From Buxus sempervirens (lineage: Eukaryota; Streptophyta; Magnoliopsida; Buxales; Buxaceae), in contig OX387190.1 of NCBI GenBank assembly GCA_947561395.2, forward strand, positions 35,762,392 through 35,826,391: 64,000 nucleotides of DNA, in the 5' to 3' direction. The translations under genes and the position numbers were made by a program. This document shows positions 1-11,154 of this stretch, piece after piece (the first letter of the stretch is position 1; the number at the start of each line of letters is the position of its first letter). A model generated the notes under the pieces. That model had not been told where the DNA came from. It saw only the letters and a program-made list of their open reading frames with translations, and searched no databases.

Positions 1-1322
1 TCTTCCTCTCCCCCACAGCCAGGCTCCACGCCAATTTACCCATCATAGCAAGATTGAATTTTCTACTATTTTTGATATTTAGACCTCCAACTCTCTTGGG
101 GAGACAAAGTTTTTCCCAGCTAAGAGTATGAATGGATTTCTCTTTAACCGGATGAAACCAGAAGAACCTGCGGGCTTCCTTATCAATTTTATCAGTTATT
201 GTGAGCGGAATTTTCAAGGAACCCATGTAGAATTGAGAAGTGCTCATAAGAGTGGAGTTTAAGAGAGTTAACCTACCAGCTTGAGTTAACAATTTAGCTT
301 TCCAGCCTCTCAGTTTCTTGTTGATTCTCTCCATCAGGTTATGGACGTTCTTAACTTTCGGAGCATTTAGAAATGTGGGTATGCCCAGATATTTACTAGG
401 ACTCTTAGTAGGTTTAATACTAAAAGTCCTGGCAATGATACCTTTATCCCTACCTCTGACACACGGGCTAAAGAAGATTTCTGACTTGTCTCTGTTGATT
501 TTATGCCTGACAATCTCGCAAAACCTGTCAAGCACCCAGTTAACATTATCAGCATTTAAAGCAGAAGCTCTACCAAACAGAATTAAGTCATCTGCATAGA
601 GCAGATGGCTTATAGGTTCCCCTAGTCTGCAAGCCTTAATGCCATGAATGAAGTTTTCCTATTCGGCTTTAACAAGGGCATAAGATTGCAGTTGTTGAGT
701 GAGGATAAAGATGCACGGAGACAGGGGGTCTCCCCTTATCCCTCTCGAGGGAGCAATTCTACCACAAGGTCTACCATTTATTAGCACACTATAAGTAACA
801 GAGGAGATACAATGCATGATAAGATCAATAAATTTCTGATTAAAAACAAAAACATGCAAAGTTTTCTCAATAAATCCCCAGTCAAGTCTGTCATATGCCT
901 TAACAAGATCAAGCTTTGCGGCAAACAAACCTTGCTTGGAATTCTTCTTTTTCTTACCAGTGATATAACTCTTGGGCAGTAATGATATTTTCATTGATGT
1001 TTATGCCCGGGACAAAAGCACTCTGATGGGGATAGATTAACTTGGGTATCAAAGGTCTAAGTCTGTCCACCAAAATTTTAGCAATTATTTTGTAGCAGAA
1101 GTTGCACAGACTAATGAGCCTATATTCAGAGATTTTCCTAGGGATTTCAATTTTGGGAATTAAGACAATGAAAGTGTGGTTAATTTTCTGATCAAACCAA
1201 CCATACTGAAAAAAATCTTTAACCATATTGCACACCTCATGCTTAACAATAACCCAATAGTTGCAGTAAAATACCCCCTGAAACCCATCCGGACCAGGGC
1301 TCTTGAGAGGACCCAATTGCAA
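1..1322 (-). mobile_element. 5'-truncated LINE (L1-type) reverse transcriptase fragment
   Basis: The minus strand reads as a non-LTR retrotransposon reverse transcriptase: KSPGPDGFQG near 1310, then LDLVKAYDRLDW, SVLINGRPCG and PSRGIRGDPLSP between about 930 and 720, then YADDLILFG near 570 and the thumb region (KYLGIP, WKAKLLTQAG) down to position 1. The frame changes near 960-990 and again near 660, so the copy is dead. It also lacks the glutamine normally found in the RxGxRQGDPLSP block. The endonuclease half is absent, because recognisable sequence stops near 1319, so this is a 5' truncation. The 3' half runs off the left edge of the window. It is related to but distinct from the LINE at 17845-23975. 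Confidence 0.9.
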
Positions 1323-1640
1323 CTCACTTCCTTTTATTGAGGGTTGATATCAATCCGAAATCAAAACAGTTGACAAAAAAAAAACCGAATTTAAGTCGAT
1401 GACTGATATCTCGAAGCCGAAGAAAAAACCAAACCAACCTAACCTAACCTAAAATTACACGATTTGCGTCGGTTTAGTTCAGCTTAACAAGCCAACAGTT
1501 AGGGTTTAAACTACCCTTTTAAGTTGTTTTCAGCATAAGAGCCTAAGAGGCTGTCACGTATGTATGGCAAGGAAGCCGTGGGAGAGGGCAGCAATACATG
1601 CTTCTTCATCCAAATTACAACAGAAGAAACAGACAGTGGT
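1323..1640. other. Intergenic, no gene seen
   Basis: The stretch contains short runs of the type AACCAAACC and AACCTAACCT near 1428-1452, reminiscent of the sub-terminal repeats of hAT-like elements elsewhere in the window, but no end or target duplication could be found. The last part is the 3' flank of the P450 gene. Confidence 0.4.
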
Positions 1641-3291
1641 TCAGAGCTGAGAAAGCAGTTTGATCATGGTGGGACGCGGCTTACACTTGGCCTCCAGGGG
1701 CCGAGCTTTGGGTAAGGTGAGCCCAGTCCCCTCACTCATATCCACCTTCTCTTCTCCGATACGATCCCACTGGAAGCACTGAATCAATGAACCCAATGTG
1801 AGCTTCACCATCCGCGTTGCCAAGCCCTCCCCGGGACAGCTTCTCCTCCCAGACCCGAAAGGCATCAACTTGAACCCGTCTCTCCCCGCTTCAAGCCCTG
1901 CAAACCGCTCTGGTTTAAATCTAGTGGGCTCAGGCCATAGATTAGGGTCATTTTGAATCGCCCACAGATTAACCAGTAACATCGTGCCGCGAGGAACATG
2001 GTAACCTCCTACAGTGCAGGCTTCCGACGATTCATGGGGTACCGATAGTGGCCCAGCCGGGTACATCCGAAGGGTTTCGTTGATGATGCATTGAAGATAT
2101 GGAAGCTTGGGAAGATCAGATTCATCAAGCAGTCGGTCTTGTCCTACTTGCAGGTCTATCTCGGCTTGGGCCATCTTGAGGACCTCTGGATTGTTCAGTA
2201 AAAGCGACATTGCCCACTCCATAGTTCCTGCGGAAGTGTCCGTTCCAGCCACTAATAACACCTACAGACACAAAAGGATGGAACATGAGAACTACCGATC
2301 TCAATTCAATTGACCAACTGAAGTTATTCAACCTTGTTCAGTTCTTCCCGGTTCACAAACACAAATATATTATTGCAGCTATGGAGAGTTGGGGAGAGAG
2401 AGGACTTACAAGAAAGACTCCTCTGATGATTTCGTCCGTATAATACTGAGGGTCAGATTCTTGGAGCGATAACAAAAGATCAATCAGATATTTGTTTGTA
2501 TCGTTTCTCGTTCTTCGATGCTCTTCGATCAAATTCTGCAAGAATTCGTCCCTTTTCCTTTGCAATCTCACCATCCTCTTCTCCATCTCGTTCAATCCAA
2601 CCCACCTCAAAATGGGCAAGAAATCTGCAATATTCGACGCCCCAGTGATACGCATAGTCTCCGTTACGATCTCATTAAAAGACCTCGCTTCCTCCGAATT
2701 CGCCATGCTCTCCGCGTAATACCTCTTTCCCGCGATCATCCTCATCATAACGTTAAGCATCAGCTCGAACAGCGCGGATTTCATCTCCACCATCTTGAAA
2801 CCACCATCACTGGAGGGGCTTCTGGCAAGTCGTCTGATCAGAAACCGGACTTCCTCGGTACGTATGCCCGAGAACATCTGGATTCGGTTAGTGGAGAAGA
2901 CTTCGAGGGTGGTCATGCGCCTGAGGTTACGCCAGTGGGCTCCATAAGAGGCCCAGGGCAAGGTGGTGTAATTGTACCCCAAGTGCTTCCCTGCAACAAG
3001 GTGAGGACGGTTCGCAAAGACGATGTCGTTCTTGGTGAAGCATTCCTCTGCAGCTTCAGGCGAAGAGACAACGAGGACAGGGCGGGAGCCGAATCGTAGG
3101 AACAGGACGGAGCCATATCGATGGGAAATGTTTGCTAAGGTTCGGTGGAGGGGTTTCTTGAAGAGGTAGAGATGGCCAATTAGGGGGAGAGAGATGGGGC
3201 TTGGTGGGAGGTTTCTGTTCTTTCCAAGGAAATTTTTGGAGACGAAGAACAGAAACAGCAAGACCACGAGAGAAACATAAAAGATATCCAT
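1641..3291 (-). CDS. CYP81: Cytochrome P450, CYP81 family
   Basis: Two exons, 3291..2410 and 2261..1641, join in phase 0 across a 148-bp GT-AG intron to give 500 residues, the usual length for this family. The protein starts with a hydrophobic ER anchor followed by the proline hinge [12 protein letters not shown]. The I-helix oxygen-binding motif AGTDTS, the K-helix ExxR in [13 protein letters not shown], and the heme-ligand loop [10 protein letters not shown] are all present, the last with its cysteine. The C-terminal region [13 protein letters not shown] is characteristic of CYP81. Family members are ER-bound monooxygenases that hydroxylate (iso)flavonoids, indolic compounds or herbicides, so the substrate cannot be read from sequence. 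The ATG at 3291 is chosen because it starts the membrane anchor; the frame stays open upstream to 3474, but that part has no family resemblance. The gene appears intact. Confidence 0.95.
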
Positions 3292-3968
3292 AGACGGGGT
3301 ATTTGGAGCTGTGAGAGAGAGAGGGGTCCGATGTCTATGGTTTTTAATAGAAGAGAGATGATGGATCTCAAGATCTGAGATGAAATTACGGTCCTTCAGT
3401 TCCTTTGTTTTTTTCCTTTTGGGTAAGGAACTATGGTCCTTTACTTCGTTACCGAACCGAAGACTTGAGCGCAAATCGTCACGAGTGACATAATATCAGG
3501 CATCGTGCAGCCTACGCCGAGTGTTTGAAGATAAGGCGCAGATAAAGGTCAAGGCAATAAATTACTTCGACAAGCCTTTTCATATACAGTGTTTGCACCC
3601 AAAAAAAATTGGTTGCACCATGTGCCGCTTTTCAAGTGCGTATAGAACTCTCTCTTTCCTATTAGTGCCGTTGTTATTCTTGTTGGTTACATCATACAAA
3701 GAGCCATGAAAAAATAAGGTTCATCTCGCACAAGCATAACACATAAAAAACACTTTTAAATTCTTCAAATCAACCAACAACCCCATAAATCTCATTAACT
3801 TTCTCGGAGAGATGCTCAGAATAGCGTCTCAATTCATCCTATTTCATCAGATCCGGGACGTGATATCTCAACTTATGCATCTACAGTTTCGTTGCTGCAG
3901 TTGGAGGATCTGCCTAACATGCTGAGCTGCCGTTGTACCCCATTGATTGAGTTTAACACAGTACTCCT
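3292..3968. other. Intergenic / P450 upstream region
   Basis: This separates the P450 start from the 3' end of the APD gene. Both genes are on the minus strand, so it holds the P450 promoter and probably the APD 3' UTR. An AT-rich TATTAAAA-like string lies near 3340-3350 on the minus strand, but no promoter element is convincing. No other gene is seen. Confidence 0.5.
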
Positions 3969-5875
3969 CTATGGAATAATAATTTTCCTTACTTTGTGAA
4001 TGAACCTACGGCATATCGGACAAACCCTGCTCTCCCCATCAAAAATCCTGCAAAAGTAATCCCCCGCCCATAATTAGCTGCACTTCGTCACACCTAATGC
4101 AAGCAAGGATTGCAGAGCTCACATACCTCTGGGCACATTCATGGCATGTGGCGCAGTGACCACATGGAACAAAGAAACAGTTGCGCTGCTCATCATAGCA
4201 AATCACACAAATCTTCCCATCATACAAGTCATCCGAAGAGCTACCGCGAATTCCCGACTCTTGATCTTCTATATCTGTTCCATATGTGAATGGAATAACC
4301 TTCTGTGGTACTAATGGCTCGGTCTCACTCGCTCCTGTGCTTTCCTCTGTAGTCCTCTCCTCTCTTAATCCTCCAAGGTACTTCAGGATCATGTAAATAA
4401 CAAATGCAATAAATCCTATATTTCAATACCAGTCCAGACCCGAGTCAGAATGGCAAAGAACTTCTTAAATTAGCAAGTATGGGGGGTAAGTAATTAAGCA
4501 CTGGCTCTGATATACCTAAGATTGCCATATAGGTTAGCAAACGAGCCATGAAAGAGAGCTCAATATACCATTCATTGAAGTTCCCCTGAAAAGGTAAATA
4601 AGAGTAAGTCACCACGCTTAATTTGTTTCAATGTGAATTATGCAAGCGAGGATGGAGATGAAGAGCTTTACATTATTTGGTGTGGTTAAGACTACATATT
4701 GAGTCTTGGGGAACTGAAGTTTGAATCGGCACAATCCATCTACTGTTGAACACACGCTGTTCGCCTTCGAAGTGTCGTGCATTTTCGAGGCAACGTTAAC
4801 TGTCATGGCTACAAGGACACTTCTAGGGCTACTGTTTAAAATGCTGATGTAGTAACTGTCATCTTCCTCGATCATGTATTTAGCTTCGCCATTACCTTTG
4901 AAATCAACATGAATTAAATGTGGACTATAAATTGCACTAATGGCCATATAATCCAAAGAGAAATAAAGGGGAAAAACAAAATTCATACAGTTGCCTTTTT
5001 GCTAATTAATTTGGTCGTTCTACTTCTACACATGAACTGCTAAAATATTTTGTTGGGTGAGTTGATTTTTTTTACCCTTTGTTGACTTGGTGATAGTGAA
5101 ACTCTCTGTGTTTGGTAGAACTGTTTCAAAATTGCCCTCTCCTACAGAGGCACAAAGAAGTGTATTACGTAATAGATTTAGAATTATAATTCAAATCATT
5201 ACAATGAAGGGGGGAAATCATACGAAGAAGAAATGTTAGGATTGAGATTTACCTCTACTTAGAGCCACAACAAGGTCACTGGAAGTGCTTGTCTGAGCTT
5301 TCCATTTCAGATGGATGTTGGACCCTCTGTTCAACCACAAATAGAATCCCTGAAGAATAAGCGTACAAGCGCCTTATCATCCTTCTGCATCAATTCCAGA
5401 AAGAAATATAGCTACAAAGAAAACTCTCCGAAGGATTACTGGCTTTTTATTTTATGTTTTACCTGACAACGATAGGCCCTGGCAATCATGTAACTCGATG
5501 CATTCCATTCGGTATCCAAGCTCAATTTTGGCTTCTCCAAGAACCCATAAACGAACACACCTTTGCCCGAATCGTCTCTCACCTGAATCTCCTCTACAAA
5601 GATGGAACTTGCCTTAAACAAGCGCGACGAGCTAGGTCCCAGCTCTATATGACGATTTCCATAATACCCATATCGGAGCCCAAATGAAACTGCAAGTAAA
5701 AGGAAAGATTCTGATAAGTCCATCAGATTCAATAAGCAGAAATGGCATCGATTTTTGAAATGTAAAATTACATGCCAAATATCCATAAAGCTAGAAGAGA
5801 GACCGAACGAGCCCAGGTTAATTGCCACGGTTGCGGTTGCGAATAGTGGGGAAATGTTAAACCAGACCTGTGCAT
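3969..5875 (-). CDS. APD: Membrane-anchored RING E3 ubiquitin ligase, APD family
   Basis: Seven exons can be traced: a first exon ending at 5463, then 5349..5253, 5141..5076, 4895..4672, 4585..4516, 4415..4127 and 4047..3969. Phases agree at every junction from 5463 on. The protein matches APD (aberrant pollen development) ligases: a luminal/extracytoplasmic region with FGLRYGYYGN, LGPSSSRL, FVEEIQVRDD and GFYLWLNRGS, then YMIEEDDSYY, VVLTTPNN and WYIELSFMARLLTYMAIL running into a membrane segment (FIAFVIYMILKYLGG). A C-terminal C3HC4 RING follows (CVICYDEQRNCFFVPCGHC ... CPICRRF), split by the last intron inside CAQR. APD proteins are reported to act in endomembranes during pollen mitosis. 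The N-terminus is unresolved: an 82-bp GT-AG candidate intron (5771..5690) would break the frame in both open readings, so the ATG at 5875 is only the best guess. Confidence 0.85.
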
Positions 5876-6186
5876 GGCTGCTGTGAAGAAGGAAGGTTCA
5901 GGAGATGAGTGGAGACAGAGAAGCGAAAAATCTTATGTTTCTACCAGTCCGAGTAGCAGAAAGACCAGTAGATACTGGGTTTTGTTCTACATCTCGGTGT
6001 CAACTAACCGCTCTCTGTTTCTGGAGCGTAATTGAATGGCGGGTTAGCTTTGGGCTCGGTTTGGACGGCAAGGTCGGATATCTGGGACTTAGGGACCCTT
6101 CCATTAATGAAAGGAATCCTCTATTCCATATTTTGACACGTGGATTGTATTTAAGAGGAAAGGGTTCGGGAAGAACAAAATACTGG

Positions 6187-6246
<60 letters not shown>

Positions 6247-6424
6247 AAAAACTTCTCATATATTAAATTTTCCGTTAAAACATTCTTCCACGAATATCAT
6301 CCAAAAGAAGAGGGCTAATAATAGGGGGAGAAGACTTAACCCAAAAACAAGAAAATCTATCCAAAGCAAAATTCACCAAGCAGTCAGCCGTAGCATTAGC
6401 CTCCCTCCAAACATGATTTCATTA
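6187..6424 (-). mobile_element. Short 5'-truncated LINE insertion with poly(A) tail and 13-bp TSD
   Basis: A run of 55 T residues (6188-6242) is the poly(A) tail of a minus-strand insertion. The minus strand beyond it encodes the end of a plant LINE RNase H domain (WREANATADCLVNFALD...), similar to the REANAVADALANFALD end of the LINE at 17845-23975. The insertion is bracketed by a perfect 13-bp direct repeat, AACAAAATACTGG, at 6174-6186 and 6425-6437. Only about 180 bp of element were copied. It lies about 310 bp upstream of the APD start, so it may sit in that promoter. Confidence 0.9.
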
Positions 6425-6674
6425 AACAAAATACTGGTTTTATCTCATTGTTTTAGCCGTTTGAGTTCATGATATCCATTTGAATGGTGGATACGGGTTT
6501 TAAAACTTGGTAAAAAGATTTGAGTCTGAAAAGAGATCAATAGAAAATCAGATGGGGAACTTACCATATCCAAGATATGGGTCCTCATGGAACCTTAGGG
6601 GCCTTTTAAGGCCCAGAGTGTAGAAAGCCTCGCAACACACCACATATGTGTGAAAAGCCCGGTTGATTATTGAA

Positions 6675-7107
6675 GGGAAATTTAATTTTTAATGGTACTT
6701 TATCAAACTATTTAAGATTTAGTCGGCAAAGTTTTGCGTTTTAACTTTTAATACACCTTTTATCAAAATAATTAATTTTTAATGCAATTTCACTATTACA
6801 AATCAACTATTCCGAAAATGCCCTTACGTCACTTATCCAAATGACTTGTACAAGTCACTTTATTGACTTGTAAAAGTTAATTTTTGACTTGTACAAGTCA
6901 TTTTATTACTTGTACAAGTCTAAAATGGCTTGTACAAGTCTTGGAAGTAATTTGTATATGGGTATTTTTGGAAGAATTTATTTGTCACATTGAAATGACA
7001 CTAAAAATTAATTATTTTGATAAAGGTGTACTAAAAGTTAAAACTCAAAACTTTACCGACTAAATCTTAAATAGTTTGATAAAGTACTACTAAAAATTAA
7101 ATTTCCC
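6675..7107. mobile_element. Mutator-type MITE with ~115-bp terminal inverted repeats
   Basis: The ends GGGAAATTTAATTTTTA... (6675 onward) and the reverse complement of the sequence ending at 7107 match over about 115 bp with few differences. The element is flanked by a perfect 9-bp direct repeat ATTATTGAA (6666-6674 and 7108-7116). Long inverted repeats with a 9-bp target duplication are the signature of Mutator-like elements. No transposase is encoded in its 433 bp. The centre (about 6846-6945) holds several copies of the palindrome ACTTGTACAAGT or variants. Confidence 0.85.
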
Positions 7108-7116
7108 ATTATTGAA

Positions 7117-8449
7117 AACCAATCATGGGGTCTGATTGATGGGATGAAAAATATCTAGGGTTGATGGTGAAGGTAGACCCTAAAAACGGTATAGTATCAC
7201 ATGCTATTATATAGGATACATGCGCCATCCGGAAGATGTTGGGTCATGAGCTACAAGAACGGAGTAGAAGGTAGCAGTGGATTTAGTTGTGTTGGATTGG
7301 ACATTGATGTTAATGTATAGATACACAGCCAAAACCCGTTCATTCCTTCAAGAATCTAGCAATGCTCAATCTGAATTCATCCCCTCAAAAAGAACCTAAA
7401 TCCTATATAGCTCGGTTAAAATCTTTTTCAATTTCCAGTTTTATGAAATAGTTAAAATTAAAATAATACTTTTATTGATATAAAACAGCTAGCACAATTG
7501 TCAAACAATGTGTGCCGGTGATCATACTATATATTATCATTCTGGTAATGTTGAATATTTTTCATTACCCTTTACGCCAAATAATAATAGGGACATTCAA
7601 TTAACTGTAAAGATATTCTCTTCTTCTTTTTGTTGCTAAAATTTCAAAGGGTTCATAACAACAATTTCGAATACTCCTATTCTGTTGAGATATGTTGGGT
7701 CCTTTGATATTCATTTTTAAACAGTTATTAAAAGCTTAAGTTGATAGTTGGGGTGAATTTTATATATTTAGTTATTTTCCTAACAACCTATTAGCTTAAT
7801 CGATTATTTAACATGGTATACCATTAAATTCTCACACCCTATGTTTAATTAACTTGCCATTGATTTGTTTGTTATTGTATCTAGGGCATGTGTACCTTAT
7901 GTACATTTTTGTCCTCCATATGTATGTTTCTATATGAAGTTAAATGTATAAACTATTAAGTTGTGTTGGGATTTTTGATATTTATAGCCAAACAATCATT
8001 TATCAGCTTAAGATTTTGGCCAACCGGTTGTATATGCATGATCTAAGATGTGTTGAGGTCTTTGATATATATTTATAGTTACACGGTCATTTATCAACTT
8101 AAGTTTTTGGGTCAACTTTTTTTTAATCTAAGATCGCACGTGTAATATATCTTAACAATTGAGGCCCTATGAAAACTCAATCTGCATTTTTATTTAGAGC
8201 CTCGATAGGATCATGCCATAAGTATTAAAAACCGCCTAAATGGTATAATTGTAAATTTTTAATTACACTTGGCATCCTATGAAAAGCTCCAAAATAAGAG
8301 TATAGATAGAGGCTCCACAGGAACTGGTGGAATATCTTAATAGATTAGCTGCAGAATCATAAGGTATTATTTTCAAAATTCTTAGCTATGAGCTACGAGA
8401 GTACTTAATTAGATAGTGACTTGGACAAATATTTAATGCTTTGAAAGCC
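7117..8449. other. Intergenic with degenerate dispersed repeats
   Basis: No gene is seen. Three loosely similar blocks occur near 7683-7750, 7963-8020 and 8047-8120, each of the form TGTTGGGNNTTTGATAT ... TTATCANCTTAAG. A fourth relative lies near 29578-29655. They look like old LTR-retrotransposon debris, but ends and coding parts are missing. Confidence 0.4.
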
Positions 8450-9640
8450 AAATTGATTCTCACACTGAAAATCCAATAAATTGGTCAATCAATTTTGTTA
8501 GGTTTAGTATTTTAGGTTGGCTTGATTCTGTGTCAAAAAGTGTGTTTAAAGGTGTTTAAGTTGGTTAGGATGAATTCTTGAAGTCATGGTTCAAACAGCG
8601 TCAAAATCGGGGTTAAATTGAAGTTTTTTTGCTTGGTGTTAGAAAAGGTTTGAGGTGGCGTTTGAGCGTGGTTTTATTTAGTGAGTTGCAGAAAAACCCA
8701 AACCTAGCGTTGGAGAGAGTTTGAGCTGTCGTTCGAACGTCTTTCAATATATAAGAGGAGTGTTCGAGCATTGCATCTCATGTTGTGGAATGGTGAAGTT
8801 CTGAGTTGCAGATAGAGAAACCCGAGAGTAGCATTCAAGAGAACATGTTTTTCAAGCCTGGCGTTAGACCGCATTCAAACTAGAAAATATTAAGCTATTT
8901 CACCCATTGAATGTGAGAGCCGTGTTAAAGAGCGCTCGAACGTTCAATATGTAAAATCAGTTTTAATATTTCCGAAAATTTCTAATTCAAATCCAACTTC
9001 TCCTAGACTTCTATCTAACCTATATAAGCTTCTAGGGTTCGTTCCTAAATACTTTTTAAGTTGTTTTTGTAACCCTAGATAATCTCGTGAGAGGAAGAAA
9101 ACTTCTTTCTTACTTTTCTTCTTTTGAGCCATCGATTCTTTTTTTTCTTACTTCTCTTACCTTAGAGTTCCGGAGTTGAAGAGATTGCTCGTGGGAGTTT
9201 TTGTAGTTGCTGAGCGAGTTTGTTTGGCATTTCACGAACAAAGATATTCAAAGTTCTGAATCGTTGCAAGGGTGCAAGTCTGAAGAGTTATTCAGATACT
9301 TGGGCTGTGAGTCAGAGTCGAGTGTTGGGTCGTATGAACTATGGTTTGTAAGTTATCTTCTTCTAGTGGAATTTTTTGAGGTGACTCTTGATAGCCCGGA
9401 GGGTTTTTCTCTTTGAGAGTTCTCATAGAGTTTTTCCTTCATCACCAAAATTACTTGTGTTGATTTATTTACTGTTTACAATTTTGTGTGGTATCGGCTA
9501 TTGAAATATTTGATATTTTTCTAAGACTTGTGAATGCCTATTAATTAAGAACTTATATTTAATTAGTAGAATTTTTATTCCGCGATTGTTTACACTTATT
9601 CACTCCCCTCTAGGTGTACAAGAGTCTAAACCCATATTTT
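8450..9640 (+). repeat. Possible LTR remnant (Copia-like leader)
   Basis: The stretch has no coding capacity. Near 9600 it carries TTCACTCCCCTCTAGGTGT, a string resembling the end of many plant Copia LTR/leader regions, preceded by a T-rich tract and several CGTTCGAACG-like words (8730-8945). I could not find a TG start, a CA end, a tRNA primer site or a second LTR, so this is a tentative call for an old solo-LTR-like remnant. Confidence 0.3.
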
Positions 9641-11154
9641 TCAAATTTAATATTGGTGGGAGCAATTTTTTGTTCATTAAAGCTTAAGCTGTTGCAGTTA
9701 CTAGCACAGAAAATACAATCACCTTGTCAAGTGGGATATAATTAAAGTTTTTTCACGCAATCAAGTTAATTAGCAAAATTCAATCGTTTACCCATTATCT
9801 AATTGTATTTATGCAAAATCATTTCTCTAGTCGCCAAAATTTTAATTTACTCATCAAGATAAGCCGGCAATATCTTATCCTATTAATGTCACGAAAGTCA
9901 AAATGTCTTTAAAGCAGTTGGTGTGTGTACAAATTATGCCCGGTGATTGGGGAAGATAAGAAGTAGGATGTTCTTACATAATTAAAGACGAAGTTTCCCA
10001 TTTCATGTTGAGATTAAGATTGTAAGATAAATATTACTTTATCTCTTTGTATCCAAGCTAGGATTTAGCTAGATTGAGATATAGTTCACATTGTTTTAGT
10101 TGTGCACGTGCGTGCATGGGGTGCGTATGTGTGTGCGCGCGTGCGTGCGTGCGTCTGTTTAAAACTTCAGATATAAACAAAATACTCATATAAAAACAAA
10201 AATAACAAATAAATTTGAAGCTTCTTTCCTAACCCCTATTTTTCTTTTAGATGTCTAAGCTAATTTATTGAGCCCCCTATGAGAGTTTTTGAGATTCATT
10301 GGTCATATGTTATAGAGTACAAGTACGATCGGTTTGCCTGGAAGGGACTCAAACCCATATCCGTCCGACCACTACAAAACCTCTCCAACCCAGCCGTTGG
10401 TAACCTCACATGTCCTGTTACCTACATGAGGACAGTTTCTTCGTTTAATCGCCTATCTAATTAAAGTCTCAAAATATGAAACGCAAGCGCAAGCTATGTG
10501 TCAAAGTTGATCCGGTCTGTTTGCATGAGTAGAAGCACTGTCAGTTGTCACCACCTTACATGCACGGGATGACAAGAGGGACTTCATCTTGCAACCTCCT
10601 CTTTTTGGAGCTGTGCTCCTACCATTTGGCTGCAACAGACGCTGTTCACAAACAACTGTTGAGTAAAAGCGGTTTTACTTCTTTTTCCTTGTTTCCTTTT
10701 TCTTAGTTTTTTTTTTCTTTTGTACAAAGGCATTCTTTTTTGGTAAGAATATTAACGCATTCAATCCAAACTGCTTTTCTGTATGGTACGTGTTTACTCT
10801 CCAAAGGAATATTACGCAATAAATGGACTAAACTGCAGCCATTCTTTTGCATGAGAGAGAGAGAGATAGAGAGAGAGTTTCCACTTTCTACCAGTGAGAA
10901 GGTTGGTAAATGATACCTAGAAACCCTAGATATACACCGCCATCTCCTTAATTTCTCTAGTCATCTGCTGTGAATGATATGATAAAGACAAAATCACATC
11001 TTTTTTTCCTCGATCCCTTCTTAAACTCACCTTTTATCTCTCTTTCCTTTCCTATACCTTCAGTTGACAAAGAGAGCGAGAAATAGAGGATGAATAGCAA
11101 TTTCTGGATAGCCTTGTCATAAAAAGGACAATAGGTTTCCGATAAAAGAAAGAT
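9641..11154. other. Intergenic / MADS-gene upstream region
   Basis: No gene is supported. The stretch contains an alternating purine-pyrimidine tract near 10104-10154 (GTGTGTGCGCGCGTGCGTGC core) and a GA-rich run at about 10853-10877, which could be a GAGA-type element of the downstream MADS-box promoter or its 5' UTR. Confidence 0.4.

Noticed and set aside
2518..3099. 193-codon plus-strand open frame
   Set aside because: It is the antisense of the CYP81 first exon and has no family features.
5905..6318. 137-codon plus-strand frame with a long phenylalanine run
   Set aside because: The run is the translated poly(T) of a LINE insertion, and the rest has no recognisable domain.
10104..10154. 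GT/GC alternating tract as a possible Z-DNA regulatory site
   Set aside because: It is a simple dinucleotide-type microsatellite with no sign of function.
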